A stretch of DNA of 64,000 bases from contig JALBYF010000040.1 in assembly GCA_023212725.1 (NCBI GenBank), positions 1-64,000 of the forward strand. The letters run 5' to 3'. Below are positions 38,300 through 47,106 of this stretch, in pieces. How positions within the stretch are numbered: the stretch's first letter is position 1; each line of letters starts with the position of its first letter. The translations under genes were made by a program, and so were the position numbers. Source of the DNA: Tranzscheliella williamsii (taxonomy: Eukaryota > Basidiomycota > Ustilaginomycetes > Ustilaginales > Ustilaginaceae). The notes beneath the pieces were generated by a model. It did not search any database. It was not told the origin of the DNA and was given only the letters and a program-made list of their open reading frames with translations.

Positions 38300-40252
38300 C
38301 TAGGCTTTGGCGATGGCGACGTTGGCGCCGTCGTCGGAGGAGTCTGCGGCCTTCTTTGCGGGGGCGTGGGCGAAGAAGAGGAGGAAGACCATGAGCCACA
38401 TGGGGAGGATGTAGACCAGGTTGAAGATGAGCGGCGTCTGCGGGCTGCCGCGCGAGGCCATGGTGAGCTGGAGCTGGTCCCAGGCGGTGCCGTTGGAGTT
38501 GGGGCCGTACATGCCCTGCGGGGCCAGCGAGAGGCCGTGCGCGACCCGCTGGTTGTCGCTGGCCGGCGAGCCGCCCTGGAAGAAGGGGAGCAGGTCGTCG
38601 CTGTCCAGCGACCCGCCACTCTCGGCCGAAATCCGCGTGGTCGCATGCAGACTCTGCAGCAGCCGGTAGACCGACGAGATGAAGAGCAGCAGCAGCAGAA
38701 TAAAGATATATCCGCCTGGCCGCAGCGATCCCGACGAGCCGCGCGCCACCGGGATCAGCAGCGCAGCGCCCAGAATCAAGATCAGCTCGACCACCGAACC
38801 CACCACCGCCAAGATCCGCGTCACTTTGGGTGGCTCGATCGGGGGCAGATCCTGCGCGGTCTCGGTCAGTTGCAGCGCTTTGTCCCACTTGTCAAGCCAG
38901 CTGGCATAGTACGCGCTTCCGATAATGAAGAGGATGAAGACAATAAAGTTCAGAATGCGGAGAATCATTGTCGCCTGCGGCACGCCGGACGGGCGGCCAC
39001 CTTGCACCGCGTAGAGACCGAGCAGATGCAGAATGCTCTCCAGTAGGAGCGGAAGCAGGAGCGCCAAGATGATACCCTCGACATTCATCATCGGCGTGGT
39101 GGGCGTGTTGCTGGCCAGCTTGGCCCGGACGCCAAAGACGACCAACATGAGGATCATAAAGAGGATGATGGTGAAGAGGACCATGGAGATCAGACTCGAG
39201 CGGCGCAGGAGCCGGATAATCAGGAGCGGAATCAGGCAAATCGTCGCGAGGATCCAGACAATACTAGCGATCAAGTCGCCGTTCTTGTACGGCACCGCGC
39301 CAATCTGGACGTCAAGCCAGCCCAGGTCGGGCGAGTAGGGGTTGTTAATGTTGGCAGGCACCGCGCCGTTGCCCGAATTCGCGGTGCCGTGCCTGCGCGG
39401 CGGACGGGTGACGTTGAGGTTGCTCGTCGGGCCAAAGTTGACAATCGTGGTGGAGGGAGGGTCGTTGGCCACGTAGCTCGTGAACTGCGGGAACAGGTTG
39501 GCCAGCTCTGAGGAGAGCGAGTCGGCCGTGTCCGATTGGCGTCGCACCAGCTCAGGTACAGGCGTAGGCTGCGCTTGCGCATGGCGACGCTGGGCCACCA
39601 CGGAGCTCGAGGCTCCCGGCGCAGGTGAAGGCGGCAGCGCCGTAGCATCGCCCGACTCGCTGGTATCCCCAAGCGCCTGCTTGGCACCGGAAGCGGTGGA
39701 GGACGGCACATTGAGGCTGCAAAGCGTCGCACTTGCCGGTGCGGATGGATCGGAGCCGAGGCAACCGAATGCTCCCGCATCGTACGTCCAGTTGCTCAGA
39801 TCCGCATCCGCTGCGATATCACTGGCAATCTCAGCGAAGGCGCTGTCAGCGATGGAGGTAGCAGCAGTTTTGGCTCCTACGCTCGAGCTACTACTAGAGA
39901 CGGTAGCCTCCATGACTGCTTGCATCAGAGCAGCGGTCGGGCTGTCCATACCGGACGAAGAGGGGGCGGCCGACTGGGTTGAATTTTCCTTGGCGGCACT
40001 GCCTCCAGCCGTGGTACCAGCGTCACCGCTCTGCCCCACAGCTGACTGGATAGCCTCAGCGTTCCCAAGCGTAGCCGTGGCGTAGCTTCCATCGGCGCTG
40101 ATCAGCTTGAGAATCTGGGCATCCATCGACGAAGCATCGTCGGCTGCCTGTCTTGGGGACCAAACCGAGCCTGCAGAGACAATGCTTCCAAAGGTAGCTA
40201 GCAGAGCCAACGCGCCTACAACCTTTCTACGTCTAGGGCGCTGTAAGGGCAT
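38300..40252 (-). CDS. Orphan seven-transmembrane protein with signal peptide
   Basis: Single exon, 650 aa. An N-terminal Arg/Lys-rich start and hydrophobic stretch (VVGALALLATFGSIVSAGSV) look like a signal peptide. About 300 residues of Ser/Ala/Thr-rich, probably extracellular and O-glycosylated sequence follow, with possible N-glycosylation sites (NSTQ, NWTY, NVTR) and two Cys (near 160 and 174). Seven hydrophobic helices lie between about 326 and 630, including IASIVWILATICLIPLLII, MVLFTIILFMILMLVVFGV, NFIVFILFIIGSAYYASWL and LIFNLVYILPMWLMVFLLFF. The C-tail is short. Topology is GPCR-like (outside N-terminus, seven helices), but I see no motif of Ste2/Ste3, Pth11, PalH or RTA1 families. 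Function is unknown; a surface sensor is an inference from topology only. Confidence 0.8.
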   Translation of the reverse strand: MPLQRPRRRKVVGALALLATFGSIVSAGSVWSPRQAADDASSMDAQILKLISADGSYATATLGNAEAIQSAVGQSGDAGTTAGGSAAKENSTQSAAPSSSGMDSPTAALMQAVMEATVSSSSSSVGAKTAATSIADSAFAEIASDIAADADLSNWTYDAGAFGCLGSDPSAPASATLCSLNVPSSTASGAKQALGDTSESGDATALPPSPAPGASSSVVAQRRHAQAQPTPVPELVRRQSDTADSLSSELANLFPQFTSYVANDPPSTTIVNFGPTSNLNVTRPPRRHGTANSGNGAVPANINNPYSPDLGWLDVQIGAVPYKNGDLIASIVWILATICLIPLLIIRLLRRSSLISMVLFTIILFMILMLVVFGVRAKLASNTPTTPMMNVEGIILALLLPLLLESILHLLGLYAVQGGRPSGVPQATMILRILNFIVFILFIIGSAYYASWLDKWDKALQLTETAQDLPPIEPPKVTRILAVVGSVVELILILGAALLIPVARGSSGSLRPGGYIFILLLLLFISSVYRLLQSLHATTRISAESGGSLDSDDLLPFFQGGSPASDNQRVAHGLSLAPQGMYGPNSNGTAWDQLQLTMASRGSPQTPLIFNLVYILPMWLMVFLLFFAHAPAKKAADSSDDGANVAIAKA

Positions 40253-41128
40253 CGCGTTCTTCAGAGAGGCCTACGGATAGCAAAAAGGGAAGGCAAAACC
40301 GGTATGAAGAAGACCGTTGCTATTATCAGTCAGCTATCCCTTCCCGACGACTTGAACGAACATCTGCGACGCTACATCTTTCGGGCAAGGGCCACAAAGA
40401 GCTGAGCCTTGCCATGCGCTCAGGCTGTCTGGACCCTTGCGGCAGGGGTTGCGGGAGGTGACTTACGTTGTGCAGCGTAGCTTTAGAAAGTGGGCTGTAG
40501 TTATCTGAAACACGACTTGGCGCGTCGAATGCAGCTGTCGTAGAGTGCCGACGTTTCGACTCGAGTTGATGTTAGAGTGTAGAGAGGGAGGGGGCGAGGC
40601 GCCACTGCTCGCAGAGCTATTGACCGAGTCTTGCCGAGAATGGGGAAGGGTAGTATGTCCAAGAGGGGGTTGTATTGAAGCCTTGCGATCCGGGTATCCG
40701 CGATGGTGGAGCCAGTCCTACGCTGTGATGAGGAGGTGATGCGAGTGGGGGTGGAGAACGGCAGGCGTGGTTGTACTTGGAGCACTCCTGAGCGCGGTAA
40801 ACAAGCAGGGGAACGCTTCGACTAGCGAAAGGATCACGAGCGATAGAGGGTCAAGACGACTAGCGCCAACAACCTTCTCTACGATGAGTAGCTTGCCTAG
40901 CAGCTGTTTTTCTCGAGACACCAGGGGTCTTGACGGTGAGGATCAAGGGACTCCTCCAACAGCGACACAGATACTAAAGAGGTGATGTCGAAGTTGCTGT
41001 CAGGCTAGAGAGCTGCGGTGAGAAGAGATCGACTGCTGCCGAGACCGAGCTCGGTAGGGGTACGAAGACAACCGGAGAAACGAAGAACTGGGAAAAAAAA
41101 GGTAAAGAAATCTGAGAAAGTATGGAAA

Positions 41129-41146
41129 GGTGGTGGTGGTGGTGGT
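41129..41146. repeat. (GGT)6 microsatellite
   Basis: Six GGT triplets followed by GATGAT, in non-coding sequence between the 7TM gene and THI6. Confidence 0.75.
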
Positions 41147-41785
41147 GATGATGGAAAGCGGGGCGAGGAAAAGAGGTTACATGAGCGGCCCAGCTGCAAA
41201 GCAGATCGAAGGTGGCAAGGTGCCCTTTGCCCATCGGTCCAGAGGGCCTGCCCAAGGAGGAATTCTACACCGTCACCAGATCCGTCAGGACTCAACTGCC
41301 CACGTATGCCTCTTACGCAACGGAGATCCGGAAGCACAGCAGATGACCAGTCACTCCTGTATAGAGCCAGAACATGTGGCTGCCTGGCTGTCTGTAGTCA
41401 GCATCGATGGCAGCCGTCATGCGTGAACCGGATGGAGACGTAGGGCTGCTCGTCTGGCTGTGGGTTGCGAGTTGCGATGACATAGGTCGTGGGTTGGAGG
41501 AACTGTCAACTAAGCCATGCGCAAGGACGGTCGCTGTGGCAGACGTCATCTTTCTGATTGGACAGCAGTCTCACGGAGTAGCGGCTCGGAGAATATATCA
41601 AGAGCATGCGAGGCCCTTCCCATTCCGGCCAAGGCGCGAGAGCACGCCTGTGTAGACGTAGATGCTTAGCAAGCGGGAAGGCAAAGTCCATAGTCTTTAG
41701 TGCGCAGAAGCGAGCTGAAGCATGAGTGCAGCAGATCTTTTGAAGAGATGTTGCATGTCGTCGTTGCGGCCATGATGGCGGGTGA

Positions 41786-41825
41786 GGGGTAACACCAGAT
41801 GGAAAGGGGCAACACCAGATGGAAA
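41786..41825. repeat. 20-bp tandem duplication upstream of THI6
   Basis: Two adjacent 20-nt copies (41786-41805 and 41806-41825) built on AACACCAGATGGAAA differ at one base. They lie 242-281 nt before the THI6 ATG, a position suited to a duplicated upstream regulatory site. Confidence 0.7.
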
Positions 41826-42066
41826 GTGACATGGCTCCGCTGATGAGGTCTTTGACAGCCACAAGCCCGATCTCACAGTCACAAAACAAGTTCTTCCAAC
41901 TGTGATGTTAGATCCGTGAGAAAGTGTCTCCCCACGAACCTTCCAAGCTGTCTGTGCTCTAAAGCGCAGATAGACAGAGAGCGACGATTGTGCTCTTCGA
42001 CGATCACCAGACACCGCCGGACAAGCTTGAACCGAAAGACTTGCACGATCGAAGAAGAAGCGGGAG

Positions 42067-43773
42067 ATGGCGGCAGCGAAGCGCGATGTCGACTACTCGG
42101 TCTACCTGGTCACGGGGCGCGAGCTGCTACCACCCGGCGTCGAATATTTTGCGTCGCTGGAGCGGTGTCTGAGCAACCGTGACGTTGGTCTGGTCCAGAT
42201 CCGCGAGAAGGGGAGCGAGACGAGCGAGTTCCTCTCGATCGCGCAACGGTCGCTCGAGATCTGCGACCGGTATGGCGTGCCGATGCTGATCAACGACAAT
42301 CTGGCTGTGTGTCTGGCGCTGCCGGAGCGAGTGGGTCTGCACATCGGGCAGCAAGACATCCCGCTGCGCGATGCGCGTCGCTTGCTCGGCCCGAACAGGC
42401 TGCTCGGCATCAGTGTCAGCACGGTAGAGCAGGCGCGGCACGCCAAGGAGGCTGGCGTCGCTGACTATGCGGGTGTCGGGCCTTGCTACGGCACGCTGAG
42501 CAAGGCGGGGATCAGCGAGGACAAGGTCATCGGCTGTCGCGGCGCCCAGCGCATCGTCGAGGAGCTTGGCGCCGGCGAGCACCGCCTGCCGTGCGTGCTG
42601 ATCGGCGGCCTCAACCAGAAAACAGCGGCTAGGACGTTGTTCGGCGCAACCGGCCCCCACAACCACCCAGACGGCATCGCAGTCATCTCCGCCATCGTCG
42701 GTCGCATCGACTCGGATGTGGCAGCAAAGGAGCTGGCTGACACTGTCAGCACTTTCAAGGCGGGGCTGCGCGCGGCGACTTCTGCGTCCACGTCAACCTC
42801 GCCGTATGGTGTGGCAGCAGCGTTTGGTCTCCCCCGCGGCGCCGGACAGCCTGTCAAGGACGCAGAGTGGTACAAGGCAGCGGCCGCGGATCTGCTGGCC
42901 TTTCACCGCAGCGGTGAGAGGGGCCCGCCGCTCATCCAGACCATCACGTCACACGTGTCGTCGACCATGTCGGCCAACCTGGCACTCGCCTTTTCTGCGT
43001 CGCCCATCATGTCGCACGAGGCGGCTGAGGCGGCCGACCTTTCTGTTGCTATCTCCGCGCTGGTGCTCAACATCGGCACCATATCCGAGGCAAGCCGCCA
43101 GGGCATGCTCGTTGCTGGCACGGCGGCGAACGGCAACCGGAAACCGGTGGTGCTCGATCCGGTTGGCGGCGGCGCGACGCAGTTTCGCAAAGACGTCGTG
43201 CGGAGTCTGCTGAACCAGACCCAGGTGACGCTGCTCAAGGGGAACGCGGCCGAGCTCGCCAGCATCGCCGGGAACACCGAGGTGCAGAGCAGAGGTGTCG
43301 ATTCGGGTGCCGGGAGTCTCAAGGACCCGGTGACGCTGGTCAAGACGCTGGCGCGGCAGGAGCGCTGTCTCGTCCTTCTCTCGGGCAAGACCGACTACTT
43401 GACCGACGGCGAGACCGTCATCGCCAGCGAGAACGGACATCCGCTGCTGGGCGCCATTACTGGCTCGGGCTGTGCTCTGGGCGTCACCGTCGGCGCGGGC
43501 CTCGCCGCCGCGTGCAGCAGCGCCAGCTCGCACACCGCCGCGCAGCCCACCGCGCCGCTCAACCTCGGCAACACCCTCGTCGCCCACGGCGGCATGGACC
43601 TCCTCGTCGGCGCCCTCACCGGCCTCCTCGCCATGACCATCGCCAGCGAAAACGCCGCAGCGCGCCCCGACGTCCTCGGCCCAGGAACCTTCATCCCCGC
43701 CCTCCAGGACGAGCTCGCCGCCATCTCACCACAAGACCTTCGCCAGAAGGCCAGGCTAAAAGTGCTCCACTAG
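42067..43773 (+). CDS. THI6: Bifunctional thiamine-phosphate synthase / hydroxyethylthiazole kinase
   Basis: Single exon, 568 aa, ATG in GGAGATGG context. The N-terminal TPS domain (1 to about 240) carries YLVTGRELL, VQIREKG, MLINDNLAV, GLHIGQQDIP, GISVSTVEQA and YAGVGPCYGTLSKAG, covering the pyrophosphate and HMP-PP sites. The C-terminal kinase domain (about 285-568) has PLIQTITSHVSSTMSAN, VVLDPVGGGATQFR, LLKGNAAELASIAG and GAITGSGCALGV with the catalytic Cys of the GSGC motif. The enzyme phosphorylates hydroxyethylthiazole and couples it to hydroxymethylpyrimidine diphosphate, the last step to thiamine phosphate, in the cytosol. It has the same domain order and nearly the same length as S. 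cerevisiae Thi6. It converges on the CysRS gene with 210 nt between stops. Confidence 0.96.
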   Translation: MAAAKRDVDYSVYLVTGRELLPPGVEYFASLERCLSNRDVGLVQIREKGSETSEFLSIAQRSLEICDRYGVPMLINDNLAVCLALPERVGLHIGQQDIPLRDARRLLGPNRLLGISVSTVEQARHAKEAGVADYAGVGPCYGTLSKAGISEDKVIGCRGAQRIVEELGAGEHRLPCVLIGGLNQKTAARTLFGATGPHNHPDGIAVISAIVGRIDSDVAAKELADTVSTFKAGLRAATSASTSTSPYGVAAAFGLPRGAGQPVKDAEWYKAAAADLLAFHRSGERGPPLIQTITSHVSSTMSANLALAFSASPIMSHEAAEAADLSVAISALVLNIGTISEASRQGMLVAGTAANGNRKPVVLDPVGGGATQFRKDVVRSLLNQTQVTLLKGNAAELASIAGNTEVQSRGVDSGAGSLKDPVTLVKTLARQERCLVLLSGKTDYLTDGETVIASENGHPLLGAITGSGCALGVTVGAGLAAACSSASSHTAAQPTAPLNLGNTLVAHGGMDLLVGALTGLLAMTIASENAAARPDVLGPGTFIPALQDELAAISPQDLRQKARLKVLH

Positions 43774-43983
43774 ACCGCCCCACCCCTCTTCCCCCCTCAG
43801 CACCCACCACAACCCAGCTCGCCTGTATCTAGCCTGCCCGCCAGAAACAAATCCCCAGTCCGCGCATGCAAACGTCTCATCGAGCCGCATTCGACGCAGC
43901 CACGACTACAATACGACCAAGATTAGGACACGGACATTGCAACACATGGCAATGGACGGCGAGCGGCAGTCTGTCTACGTTGT

Positions 43984-46752
43984 CTAGGCGATCTCGCCCT
44001 TTGCCTGCGCGTCGAGGAAGTCCTTGTGAAGCTTGGTCTGCTTGTCGAGCTCCTTTTCGAGGGTTTTCTTTTTCTTCTTGGCGAGTTCTGCGCCCAGCTT
44101 GTCTTTGGTGGGCAGGCCGTTGTTGTCCCATTCGCTGAACTCGGCGGTGCGGAAGAGCTGGTCGGGCGGGGTACGCCCCTTCTCGAGGTTCTCGAGCCGC
44201 TTGAGACGGGTTTGTTCGGCGACGAGGGCCTTGCGGGCGGCCTTGTCGGCGGCGGCTGCTTGTTTCTCGGCCCGGACCGCCTGGAGTTGGGCGGCGGGGA
44301 CGAGTTTGACGAGCGCTTTGCCGTCCTCGGTGTCCTCGAGCGCGACGCCGAGGTCGACTAGGTCGTTGTCGCGCAGCGCGTCCGAGAGCTGCAGGTACTC
44401 GCTCGCGGCGGCGCCCGAGCGTGCTAGCGCGCGGACCGCGTCGCGGAACGTACTCAGCGTCCGCAGATACGGCAGCAGCAGCTCCTCCTTATTGCCCGCC
44501 ACCCCGCCCTCGCCCCCCTCGTCGCGCACCCCCCACCCAATCTCGTCGGCAGCCGCCGCCGGCAATCCCTCGCCGAGACCAAGCATCTTCAACATGTCGC
44601 CTACGTAGCGAGCCACCGCAGTAAGCACGCCAATGTTGACGTCGGAGCGCTTCGCCTTGCTCTTCTCGTAGACGTTGGCTCTGCTGACCAAGTCCAGAAG
44701 CACCTCCATGCCCTTGGGCGTGTCAAACGAATCACACATCGCTTCTCGGAAGGCCTGCTGCCCGTCATCGAGCGCCTGCATCAACGCCTTCTCTTCGGCG
44801 CCGTAGTGATGTTGTCCATCAGAGTACGAAGCGCCCAGGGCTCTGGCTTCGGCAATCTTGGCCTTGGTATTGACAAAGAAATTGTTGAAGGCCGACTCGG
44901 CGTTTTTGACTTCGCCGAGGGCGGACGGTTTAAAGTCCATCCTGCCGTGCCAGGGCTGCAGCAAGAAGGACATGCGGAGCTGCCGCGCCGTGAAGCGTTG
45001 CAGAGCTTCGTCGATCGAGATAAAGTTTTTCAGCGACTTGGACATCTTCAAGCCCTCGATGTGAAGGTGGCCGGTGTGGAGAAAGTAGTTGACCCACTGG
45101 CGGCAGCCGTGGTGCGCTTCCGACTGGGCAATCTCGTTGTCGTGGTGTGGAAACATGAGGTCGCTGCCGCCCGAATGAATGTCCATCGTTTCTCCCAGCA
45201 CAGCTGAACCCATGACAGAGCACTCGATATGCCAGCCCGGTCGGCCAGGCCCCCACGGCGAGTCCCAGGCCGGCTCTCCGGGCTTGGAGGATTTCCACAA
45301 AGCAAAGTCCGAGGCGGCCCTCTTGCCTGCCGTCGAGGTCGCCGAGGTGGACAGCGAGCCTTCCCCCTCCTCCAAGAGCTCTCGATTACCCTTGGACCAG
45401 GGCTGCAGCTTGGCGTAGGAGTGTTGGAAAGTCTGGTCTCGGCTGCTCGCGCCATCGAAAGCGCGAGTGTCAAACCAGACGTTCTTCTTGCTCTGGTCAT
45501 GACCCTCGGGATAGGCGTATCCCCGGTCGATGATTTGCTGAATGAAGGCGATGATCTCGGGTACGTATTCACTGACCCGCGTCAGGGTCGTGGGAGGCTC
45601 GACATGAAGGCGCTTCATGTCGTTGAAAAACTCGCCTTCCCAGTAAGCGGCCACATCCCGAAAGATGCTGGGCTCTGTGACGGTGTGGCCGGACTGCTTG
45701 TCGAGGAAAGCGGCGAGGACATCCTCGGATGCATCGATGAGGTCTTTGGCAGCATCGGCCGAGTGGTCTTCTGCGCCGATCGACATGGCAGCGGCGATCT
45801 GAGATTGACGAGATTTGTCCAAGGCGGCAAACCACATGCCAAACTTGGGCTCCTTTTCAGAGGCAGCTTGAAGCCATTCGGCGTTCTGTCGAAGCCGAGC
45901 AATCTCTTCGAAGCCTGCTTCCCCGGCCCTAGCCTTTTCGGCTTCTGCTACAAGGCCACCCTGCTGCTCCTGAGGCGGTACTGGAGGTGCAAATTGCTGC
46001 AGATTCTTGGCAAAGTACGCAGACCAAGCCTCCTGCACGGTCGCAAGGAGAGGTCGAGAGAGGCTGTCATATTGCAGTCGAAACTGCTTGAGAAGATAGG
46101 AGTGCCGTGCCTTGACGATGATCTTGTCGTCGATGTCAGTGATGTTCATGACAAAGTGTACGTCATATCCGAGATAGTCACGCAGGATGCGGCGGATGAT
46201 GTCCTGTGTGACATAGTTGCGGGCGTGGCCCATGTGACTAGCATCGTATACCGTGGGGCCACAATTGTACCAGGTGATGCTGCGAGCCTTTTTCGCTACA
46301 AAGGGTGTTTTGGTCCTAGTCAGCGAGTTGTAGACCTTGAGCTGCGGCTCGTGCACCTCCTGTTTTGGCGGCTGCCATTCGGGCTGCACCACTTTGGCTG
46401 GTGCACCGGAACTAGACGTCGACGACTCGCCGTTCATGGCTGCTGCCATCACTATCCTCGACTGCCGACTGCAGGTGTGAGAGGAGGGATGCGTTAGGCG
46501 GGTAATATTCGCAGGTGAACTCGCGGCAAGAAAAGCAGACGCAATAGAAGGGCTAGGGACGAAACGGAATCGAAAAGAGCGTGCCAAGGGGGCTGATCGG
46601 GACAAGATCATGCGGCGATGATGCTGGACGACAGACAGCAGCAACACCCCGTGACTACGAGAACGAACAGCTAGATAAGAGCTGTGAAGACGGTCAGGTG
46701 GGTGAAAGATGTGGTGGTAGCTGCCTCGACTAGAAGATCCGCCTTGTGACAT
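43984..46752 (-). CDS. CRS1: Cysteinyl-tRNA synthetase, probably cytosolic and mitochondrial
   Basis: Single exon, 922 aa from ATG 46752. In-frame ATGs at 46611 (M48) and 46449 (M102) matter. M48 opens an Arg/Ser/Ala-rich, acid-free stretch (MILSRSAPLARSFRFRFVPS) typical of a mitochondrial presequence; M102 opens the cytosolic-type start (MAAAMNGESS). The catalytic core has CGPTVYDASHMGHARNY (HIGH-type motif), WHIECSVMGSAVLG with a zinc-ligand Cys, HHDNEIAQSEAHHG and the KMSKS signature in LHIEGLKMSKSLKN. A eukaryote-type insertion lies between the two halves of the Rossmann fold, and a Lys-rich tail (ELAKKKKKTLEKELDKQTKL) ends the protein. It charges tRNA-Cys. As in yeast, one gene probably serves both compartments. 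A TATA-like box 41-46 nt upstream of the first ATG implies a short leader. Confidence 0.94.
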   Translation of the reverse strand: MSQGGSSSRGSYHHIFHPPDRLHSSYLAVRSRSHGVLLLSVVQHHRRMILSRSAPLARSFRFRFVPSPSIASAFLAASSPANITRLTHPSSHTCSRQSRIVMAAAMNGESSTSSSGAPAKVVQPEWQPPKQEVHEPQLKVYNSLTRTKTPFVAKKARSITWYNCGPTVYDASHMGHARNYVTQDIIRRILRDYLGYDVHFVMNITDIDDKIIVKARHSYLLKQFRLQYDSLSRPLLATVQEAWSAYFAKNLQQFAPPVPPQEQQGGLVAEAEKARAGEAGFEEIARLRQNAEWLQAASEKEPKFGMWFAALDKSRQSQIAAAMSIGAEDHSADAAKDLIDASEDVLAAFLDKQSGHTVTEPSIFRDVAAYWEGEFFNDMKRLHVEPPTTLTRVSEYVPEIIAFIQQIIDRGYAYPEGHDQSKKNVWFDTRAFDGASSRDQTFQHSYAKLQPWSKGNRELLEEGEGSLSTSATSTAGKRAASDFALWKSSKPGEPAWDSPWGPGRPGWHIECSVMGSAVLGETMDIHSGGSDLMFPHHDNEIAQSEAHHGCRQWVNYFLHTGHLHIEGLKMSKSLKNFISIDEALQRFTARQLRMSFLLQPWHGRMDFKPSALGEVKNAESAFNNFFVNTKAKIAEARALGASYSDGQHHYGAEEKALMQALDDGQQAFREAMCDSFDTPKGMEVLLDLVSRANVYEKSKAKRSDVNIGVLTAVARYVGDMLKMLGLGEGLPAAAADEIGWGVRDEGGEGGVAGNKEELLLPYLRTLSTFRDAVRALARSGAAASEYLQLSDALRDNDLVDLGVALEDTEDGKALVKLVPAAQLQAVRAEKQAAAADKAARKALVAEQTRLKRLENLEKGRTPPDQLFRTAEFSEWDNNGLPTKDKLGAELAKKKKKTLEKELDKQTKLHKDFLDAQAKGEIA

Positions 46753-47106
46753 GCTGTCGTTTCTGCTGTGCCCCGCCGCAGTCTAACATGAATTTATATT
46801 CTTTCCACGGTGACTCGGGACTCGGCTAACTCGACATGATCCGCTTGAGAGGAGTAGAGTGTTAGAGCAAGCGTGCTACGGCCGATAGCGTTAAGTTGAG
46901 CGCCGACGGGTTGGGTTGAGTGAGGATGGGCTTGGCTTGATCACTGCAAGGAAGAGCCAATCATAATCGTGACCTTCCTTTCCACACCATTCATCGCCGC
47001 TGCTTTCTTCTTCCATTCTCGGCTGGTCTTTTGTTCACTTCTAACCGCATCGCGTCCGGGGTCCCAGTCCTGAACGACTAGGCTTCATCGCCGGTCCTAG
47101 GACAGG
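46753..47106. promoter_or_regulatory. Divergent promoter CRS1 / VPS33
   Basis: 354 nt between start codons 46752 (minus) and 47107 (plus). It has a TATA-like box on the minus side and a pyrimidine stretch (TTTCTTCTTCC) around 47003-47015 on the plus side. No gene is visible. Confidence 0.55.
46793..46798 (-). promoter_or_regulatory. TATA-like box of the CysRS gene
   Basis: Minus-strand AATATAAATTC contains TATAAA, 41-46 nt upstream of the ATG at 46752. With typical spacing the leader would be very short, which would favour leaky scanning to downstream ATGs. Confidence 0.5.

Larger units (their letters stand above)
40253..42066. promoter_or_regulatory. Largest gene-free region, between the 7TM gene and THI6
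   Basis: 1814 nt between divergent starts. Frames here are short and low in complexity; none shows a domain. It contains a (GGT)6 microsatellite and a 20-bp tandem duplication. No tRNA was recognised, and the conserved motifs of a TPP riboswitch were not found before THI6. Confidence 0.5.

Noticed and set aside
41840..41847. CTGATGAG, the conserved core of hammerhead ribozymes, upstream of THI6
   Set aside because: The next bases form only a 3-bp GTC/GAC stem and no GAAA core follows, so a hammerhead cannot be built.
41640..42066. Possible TPP riboswitch before THI6
   Set aside because: The conserved CTGAGA and ACCTGAT-type pairings were not found in the leader region by eye.
45229..46497. 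422-aa plus-strand frame
   Set aside because: Antisense shadow of the CysRS gene.
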